From an uncultured Burkholderiales bacterium (GTDB lineage: Bacteria > Pseudomonadota > Gammaproteobacteria > Burkholderiales > Burkholderiaceae_F): a stretch of DNA of 31,502 nt. The stretch lies in assembly GCA_903871435.1 (NCBI GenBank), contig CAIQGU010000497.1:1-31502 (forward strand), written 5' to 3'. A program made the position numbers and the translations under genes. This document shows, piece after piece, positions 26,454-31,502 of this stretch (the first letter of the stretch is position 1; each line of letters opens with the position of its first letter). The notes beneath the pieces are model-generated. The model was not told the DNA's origin. It worked only from the letters and a program-made list of their open reading frames with translations, and ran no database searches.

Positions 26454-27587
26454 ATGCAATACGACCTCGCCATCGTGGGTGCCGGCATACTGGGTCTGGC
26501 CCACGCCTGCGAGGCGCAGTCGCGGGGCCTCAAGACCATAGTCTTTGAAACCCACGCGCGCTGCACGGCCGCCTCGGTACGCAATTTCGGCTTTGTCACC
26601 ATCAGCGGCCAGCGCCCGGGCACCACCTGGTCGCGCGCGCGTCACTCGCGCGATACCTGGGCACGCCTCGCGGCCGAAGCGCAAATCCCCGTCCAACACC
26701 ACGGTGCCTGGATCCTGTGCCGGCGCCCGGAAGCCGTGGCGGTAGCCCGTGCGTTCCTGCAGACCCCGGAAGGGCAGGGCTGCACCCTGCATGGCCCCGG
26801 GGAATTTGCGGCGCTGACGCAGAAGAACCCCAAGTTGGGTGCCCTGGCGCTGCATAACGCGCTCGGTCTGCTGCACAGCCCGCTCGAACTGCGGGTCGAA
26901 TCTCCCAGCGCGCTGCCGCGTCTGGTCCTGTGGTTGCGGGGCAAGGGTGTACGCATGGAAACGCATTGCGGCGTGGAGCGGGTGGAACAAGACCGCATCC
27001 ACACCACCAAGGGTATCTACACCGCGCGGCAAACCGTGCTGTGCACCGGTGCCCAACTGCATGGCATCGCCGGCAGGGCCTGGCATGGCCAGCCCATTGA
27101 TCTTTGCACCCTGCAGATGGTGCGGCTGGAAGCACAGGACGGGTTCCAATTACCGGGCGCCGTGCTCAGCGACGAAAGTCTCGCCCGGTACCCGGGCTGG
27201 ACCTGCCTGCCCGAGTGCCAGCCGCTCCAGTACCGGCTCAAGGCCGAAGCGCCGCACCTGCTCGAGAACGGCATCCACTTCATCGCCGTGCAGGACGCGG
27301 ACGGCAGCATTGTTGCCGGTGACTCCCATCGCTACGGGGACGCCGAGTTCATCGGCAGCCGTGCGGACATCGAGGCGATGATCCTCGAGCTGGCAGGCAA
27401 GACACTGAACCTCAGGCAACTCCGGGTGCGTGAGCGCTGGACCGGTGTCTACCCCCGTCACCCGGCGCACGACGCGCTCATCTATCGGCTCGACGACACC
27501 ACCACGGCGGTACTTGTCACCAGCGGCACGGGCGCGAGCACCGCCTTTGGCATTGCCCGCGATACGCTCGACACGATCCTTGCCTGA
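26454..27587 (+). CDS. FAD-dependent amine oxidoreductase of the phosphonate cluster
   Basis: The 377-residue protein is a DAO/glycine oxidase-like flavoenzyme. The N-terminal dinucleotide-binding motif is AIVGAGILGLAHA (residues 5-17), and RERWTGVYPRHP with TSGTGASTAFGIA near the C-terminus is the FAD-facing end of the family. Members next to phnW genes have been shown to oxidise N-methyl-AEP, and some AEP itself, to phosphonoacetaldehyde. That role fits here. The substrate is not proved by sequence. It ends the operon started by phnC. Confidence 0.85.
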   Translation: MQYDLAIVGAGILGLAHACEAQSRGLKTIVFETHARCTAASVRNFGFVTISGQRPGTTWSRARHSRDTWARLAAEAQIPVQHHGAWILCRRPEAVAVARAFLQTPEGQGCTLHGPGEFAALTQKNPKLGALALHNALGLLHSPLELRVESPSALPRLVLWLRGKGVRMETHCGVERVEQDRIHTTKGIYTARQTVLCTGAQLHGIAGRAWHGQPIDLCTLQMVRLEAQDGFQLPGAVLSDESLARYPGWTCLPECQPLQYRLKAEAPHLLENGIHFIAVQDADGSIVAGDSHRYGDAEFIGSRADIEAMILELAGKTLNLRQLRVRERWTGVYPRHPAHDALIYRLDDTTTAVLVTSGTGASTAFGIARDTLDTILA

Positions 27588-27664
27588 ATGTTTGCGTCCC
27601 CAAAGGCAGGGCGCACGCGATCCAGCGTCAACCCATGCGGATGCTGTTCGCACGTGCCGGCCGT

Positions 27665-27690
27665 GCGGTACGCCGCGGCATGCGTACCGC
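27665..27690. other. Inverted repeat in the convergent gap after the phosphonate operon
   Basis: GCGGTACGC and GCGTACCGC form a perfect 9-bp stem with an 8-base loop, between the oxidoreductase gene and the convergent permease gene. There is no T-tract on either side, so it may act as a bidirectional stem or a protein site rather than a standard intrinsic terminator. Confidence 0.4.
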
Positions 27691-27696
27691 GACTGG

Positions 27697-28545
27697 CTAT
27701 TGCACGGCGGGCTTGCGCCGAATGGCGATGGCAGCCACGGCGGACGCCGCCATTAGCAACAGGCTGACGGCGTTGACCACGGGCGTGGCGCCTTCGCGCA
27801 TGCGGCCGTAGAGAAACACCGTGAGCGGCGGATCGGATCCCGTCAGCAGCAGCGTGGTGTTGAAATTTTCAAACGACATCAAGAAGGCGATCACGGCGCT
27901 GCCGATCAGCGCCGGCCGCAAGAACGGGAGCACGATGGTGGTAAAGGCTGTCCAGCGCGTAGCGCCCAGGTCGAGCGCGGCTTCTTCCAGCCCGGGATCC
28001 AGCCGTTTGAGCCGCGCGGCAATGGTCAAGGTGGCAATCGCCGCCATGAAGGACACCTGTCCGCAAATCACGAGCGGCAGCCCGGGCCGTAAAAAGTCCA
28101 GGTCCATGCCCCACCAATCATCAGCGAGCTCGGCGATACGGCTCGCAAACGACAGGATGGATACGCCCAGGATGACCCCGGGCATCACCAGCGGCACCAG
28201 CAGCATCACGCCGAGCAGCCCCTTGCCGCGGAACGCGTGGCGCTCGAGTAGCATCGCGCTTGCCGTACCCAGCCCGACGGAAATGAGCGCCACAAAGGAA
28301 GCCACGATGCAGCTCGTGGCTATGCTCGATAGCAGCGGACCATCCTGCAGCAGGCCCACGCGTCCGCGCGCCGCGTCGCCGATGAACCAGTCGAGCACGA
28401 ACCCCCGCCAGGGTGGCGCCGGATAAGCGGCGTCATTGAAGGCAAAGACGGCCACGACCGCGAGCGGCGCAAATAAAAAGACAAAGAACGCGGTCAGCAG
28501 TACGGCGCGCAGCGGGGATCGCCGGGGCTCCAGGGCCGGAATCAT
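27697..28545 (-). CDS. ABC transporter permease, PotC/PotI/PhnV type
   Basis: The 282-residue inner membrane protein has about six membrane segments, beginning with LLTAFFVFLFAPLAVVAVFA. The permease-ATPase contact loop is in LEEAALDLGATRWTAFTTIV, as in spermidine/putrescine permeases. It pairs with the permease gene just upstream. The order binding protein, ATPase, permease, permease matches both potFGHI and the Salmonella phnSTUV AEP importer. The location beside AEP genes favours a phosphonate, but sequence similarity is to the polyamine family in general. Confidence 0.85.
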   Translation of the reverse strand: MIPALEPRRSPLRAVLLTAFFVFLFAPLAVVAVFAFNDAAYPAPPWRGFVLDWFIGDAARGRVGLLQDGPLLSSIATSCIVASFVALISVGLGTASAMLLERHAFRGKGLLGVMLLVPLVMPGVILGVSILSFASRIAELADDWWGMDLDFLRPGLPLVICGQVSFMAAIATLTIAARLKRLDPGLEEAALDLGATRWTAFTTIVLPFLRPALIGSAVIAFLMSFENFNTTLLLTGSDPPLTVFLYGRMREGATPVVNAVSLLLMAASAVAAIAIRRKPAVQ

Positions 28546-28564
28546 GCGGGGGCTCCGGTTGCCA

Positions 28565-29425
28565 TCACGTGCGCCGCATCACCTGGCCGAGCTGCTGGCC
28601 GGTGAGCTTCAACCCGACCCAGACGATGGCGCTCGAGAGCCCCAGCAGCAGCAGGCCGAACGCCGCGCCCTGTTCCCAGTTGGAGCGCACGATGAACTGG
28701 TCGTAGATCGCCTCGGTGAACCAGTGCGAGTTCTTGCCGCCCAGCAGGTTGGGCGTGAGGTAGTTGCCCACTGCCAGCATGAAGACGACGATGCAGCCGG
28801 CGGCAATGCCCGGAGCGGCGTGGGGTATGACGATGTGCCGCAGCGTGGGCCAGCGGCTGCCGCCCAGGTCATAGGAGGCTTCGAGCAGGGAGTTGTCCAG
28901 CGTCTCGAATACGCCGATCAGTGGGACGACCATGAAGAGTAGCGATGTATAGACCAGGCCCGTGAGGATGGTGGCATCGTGATACAGCAGCTCGGGAGCC
29001 TCGGATACCAGCCCCAGGGCCAGGAGTCCTTGCGGCAGCACGCCCGATTCCCGCAGCAACAGCATCCAACCCAGGGAGCGTACGGTCTCGCTCGCCCAGA
29101 AAGGCACCAGCAGGGCTACCAGCAAGGCCACGCGCACCCGGCCCTGGGCTACCTTGGCCACGTGCCAGGCTACGGGAAAAGCGATTGCCAGCGTGCAGGC
29201 CGTGGCCAGCAGCGACATCAGCGCCGTGCGCAGGAACGAGCGCCAATAGCTCGATTCCCCGAAGAAGGTGGCGTACTGGGCAAGGCTGAACGCATGCTCC
29301 CGCACCCCGGTGCGTTCGCGCAGTGACAGGATGGCCAGGTCGATTTGCGGTATGACGATCAGGCCCAGCAGCCAGACCAGCACGGGCGCCAGCAGCAGCA
29401 ACAGGGCGAGCGTACGGCGGTTCAC
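28565..29425 (-). CDS. ABC transporter permease, PotB/PotH/PhnU type
   Basis: The 286-residue inner membrane protein has about six membrane segments, starting with LALLLLLAPVLVWLLGLIV. The coupling loop is LLEASYDLGGSRWPTLRHIVI. The start is GTG, read from within a GTGA that overlaps the stop of the MKFA-repeat ORF; no better ATG is available. It precedes the second permease by 19 bases. Confidence 0.85.
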   Translation of the reverse strand: MNRRTLALLLLLAPVLVWLLGLIVIPQIDLAILSLRERTGVREHAFSLAQYATFFGESSYWRSFLRTALMSLLATACTLAIAFPVAWHVAKVAQGRVRVALLVALLVPFWASETVRSLGWMLLLRESGVLPQGLLALGLVSEAPELLYHDATILTGLVYTSLLFMVVPLIGVFETLDNSLLEASYDLGGSRWPTLRHIVIPHAAPGIAAGCIVVFMLAVGNYLTPNLLGGKNSHWFTEAIYDQFIVRSNWEQGAAFGLLLLGLSSAIVWVGLKLTGQQLGQVMRRT

Positions 29426-29511
29426 GACAGACGGTTCATTGCAAATGTCATTGCGAACTTCATCGCGTGCTTCGTCGCAAATTTCATCGCAAATTTCATC
29501 GCGAATTTCAT
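29422..29511 (-). CDS. Short MKFA-repeat ORF overlapping the permease start
   Basis: A 29-residue reading frame starts 2 codons after the in-frame stop of the upstream ATPase gene and reads MKFA three times, then TKHA, MKFA, MTFA and MNRLS. Its TGA overlaps the GTG start of the permease gene (GTGA). Every repeat unit carries its own ATG except the degenerate fourth. It may be translated as a coupling peptide or may be only a repeat artefact. There is no recognisable ribosome binding site directly before the first ATG, so translation could depend on readthrough or reinitiation. Confidence 0.4.
   Translation of the reverse strand: MKFAMKFAMKFATKHAMKFAMTFAMNRLS
29440..29511 (-). repeat. 12-bp tandem repeat between ABC ATPase and permease genes
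   Basis: Six 12-base units with the consensus ATGAAATTTGCG on the minus strand. The first three are nearly identical (one C/T difference); the fourth is ACGAAGCACGCG and the last two are ATGAAGTTCGCA and ATGACATTTGCA. The tract is A/T-richer than the surroundings. Confidence 0.9.
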
Positions 29512-29517
29512 CGAAGA

Positions 29518-30606
<1,089 letters not shown>

Positions 30607-30708
30607 CTATTACCTCCTCTTGGGGCGGATGGTCTGCGCCAGCGCGCCCCTGCTCCACGGCGCGCACGGCCGCCGCTGGCCGGCTACCGTGGACCCCACC
30701 CCGGATGA

Positions 30709-31502
30709 TCAATCGGCGGCGCGGATCCGGTCAAGCACCTTGCCTTCGATTGCTTCTATCCCGGGCGGAACCGCAGGGTACCAGCGGATAGCCTTGCGGG
30801 CGGCGGGCGGGAAGCTTTGCGCGAACTGGGCCCGCAGGCGTGCCGGCATCTTGTCGTCGGCGGCCCGCACCGAGGTGAAGCTGCCTACGGCCGCACCCAC
30901 CCGCGCCGCGATATCGGGCCGCAGGTTGAAGTTGATCCAGGCATAGGCTGCATCGTCGTTGCGGCCCCTGGCCGGCAGCGCGTAGGTGTCGATCCAGCCC
31001 AGGGCGCCGGAGCGTGGAGCAATGTAATGCACGTCGGGAAAGTCGTTGTTGAGTTTCCAGCCGCCGGTGTCCCACATCACCGCCACGACCACTTCGCCGC
31101 TGCGGAAGGCGTTGAGCAGCTGGTCCTTGTTGTCGTAGAAGAAGCGCAGGTTTTTCTTGCAGTCGGCGATCCGGTCGCCCACCTGGTTCATCAGAGCGGT
31201 GTACTTCACTACGTCACCGTAGAGGGAAAACGGGTCCTTGCCCATGGCAAAGGCCGTGGCGATCAGCAGCGGCCGGCGTAGCCGCGCCGAGGCGCGGCCC
31301 TTGTACCTGGGGTCGCAGATATCCAGGTAATCGGTGACCGGCGCCTTTTTGATGTCGGCAACCAGCCCGTCGGTGCCCCAGAGGTAGGGCACTGCGTAGA
31401 CCTTGCCATCGACGGCAGCGCCGGCACGCGCAGCCGCCATCAGCTCGGGGTCGATCCCCGCGGGGTCGATGCGCGTGAGATCCAGCGGCTTGTAGATGCC
31501 GA
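30709..31502 (-). CDS. Periplasmic binding protein of the PotD/PotF/PhnS type (partial)
   Basis: The frame is open to the window end, so the N-terminus and signal peptide lie outside. The visible ~264 residues include KVYAVPYLWGTDGLVADIKK, which resembles PotD-type polyamine-binding proteins, and a C-terminal KAIRWYPAVPPGIEAIEG. Translation upstream of the Met at 31440 is in frame (IYKPLDLTRIDPAGIDPEL), typical of the family, so that Met is internal. It heads the importer operon. Ligand could be a polyamine, AEP or another small amine. Confidence 0.85.
   Translation of the reverse strand, partial: GIYKPLDLTRIDPAGIDPELMAAARAGAAVDGKVYAVPYLWGTDGLVADIKKAPVTDYLDICDPRYKGRASARLRRPLLIATAFAMGKDPFSLYGDVVKYTALMNQVGDRIADCKKNLRFFYDNKDQLLNAFRSGEVVVAVMWDTGGWKLNNDFPDVHYIAPRSGALGWIDTYALPARGRNDDAAYAWINFNLRPDIAARVGAAVGSFTSVRAADDKMPARLRAQFAQSFPPAARKAIRWYPAVPPGIEAIEGKVLDRIRAAD

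Noticed and set aside
29440..29511. CRISPR-like or transposon-end repeat
   Set aside because: The units are directly adjacent 12-mers without spacers, and no cas or transposase gene is near.
30709..31440. Start of the binding protein at the Met at 31440
   Set aside because: The frame is open upstream and its translation matches the family, so the Met is internal and the gene is cut by the window edge.

Overview
The window is a GC-rich, densely packed stretch of a bacterial chromosome with no rRNA, tRNA, CRISPR array or insertion sequence that I can see. Gene content and codon use suggest a betaproteobacterium of the Burkholderiales, possibly Alcaligenaceae such as Bordetella or Achromobacter; the genus is a guess. 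No gap between genes exceeds about 290 bases.

Region 1 (40-4447) is an aromatic amino acid module. A Lrp/AsnC regulator is divergent from phhA, hpd, a one-domain VOC protein and fahA, which together cover phenylalanine to tyrosine, 4-hydroxyphenylpyruvate to homogentisate, and fumarylacetoacetate cleavage. Homogentisate dioxygenase and maleylacetoacetate isomerase are not in the window. A convergent phospholipase D-like gene follows (4553-6337).

Region 2 (6595-13862) is a DUF3562 gene followed by a complete N-type rotary ATPase operon in the order atpD-C-Q-R-B-E-F-A-G, with most genes overlapping by a few bases. There is no separate delta gene; the b subunit carries a delta-like C-terminal domain behind a threonine/glycine repeat linker.

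Region 3 (13948-19843, minus strand) holds an internally duplicated HExxH protein whose first copy is degenerate, and a TonB-dependent receptor followed by a TPR-sulfotransferase. An intrinsic terminator lies between the last two. A three-copy, 11-bp-spaced TGTCA array resembling a Pho box lies upstream of the receptor.

Region 4 (20021-27587) is a 2-aminoethylphosphonate (AEP) catabolic cluster. phnY is divergent from phnC-D-E-A-W and an FAD-dependent amine oxidoreductase. Together these import phosphonate, convert AEP (and probably an N-substituted relative) to phosphonoacetaldehyde, oxidise that to phosphonoacetate and hydrolyse it to acetate and phosphate. A long dyad between phnY and phnC is a candidate operator.

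Region 5 (27697 to the window end, minus strand) is a second ABC importer of the PotFGHI/PhnSTUV type, cut off within its binding protein. Between its ATPase and first permease is a 12-bp tandem repeat that encodes a 29-residue MKFA-repeat peptide, whose stop overlaps the permease start. Similar 12-bp in-frame repeats occur in atpD and atpF, so this genome seems prone to 12-nt expansions.
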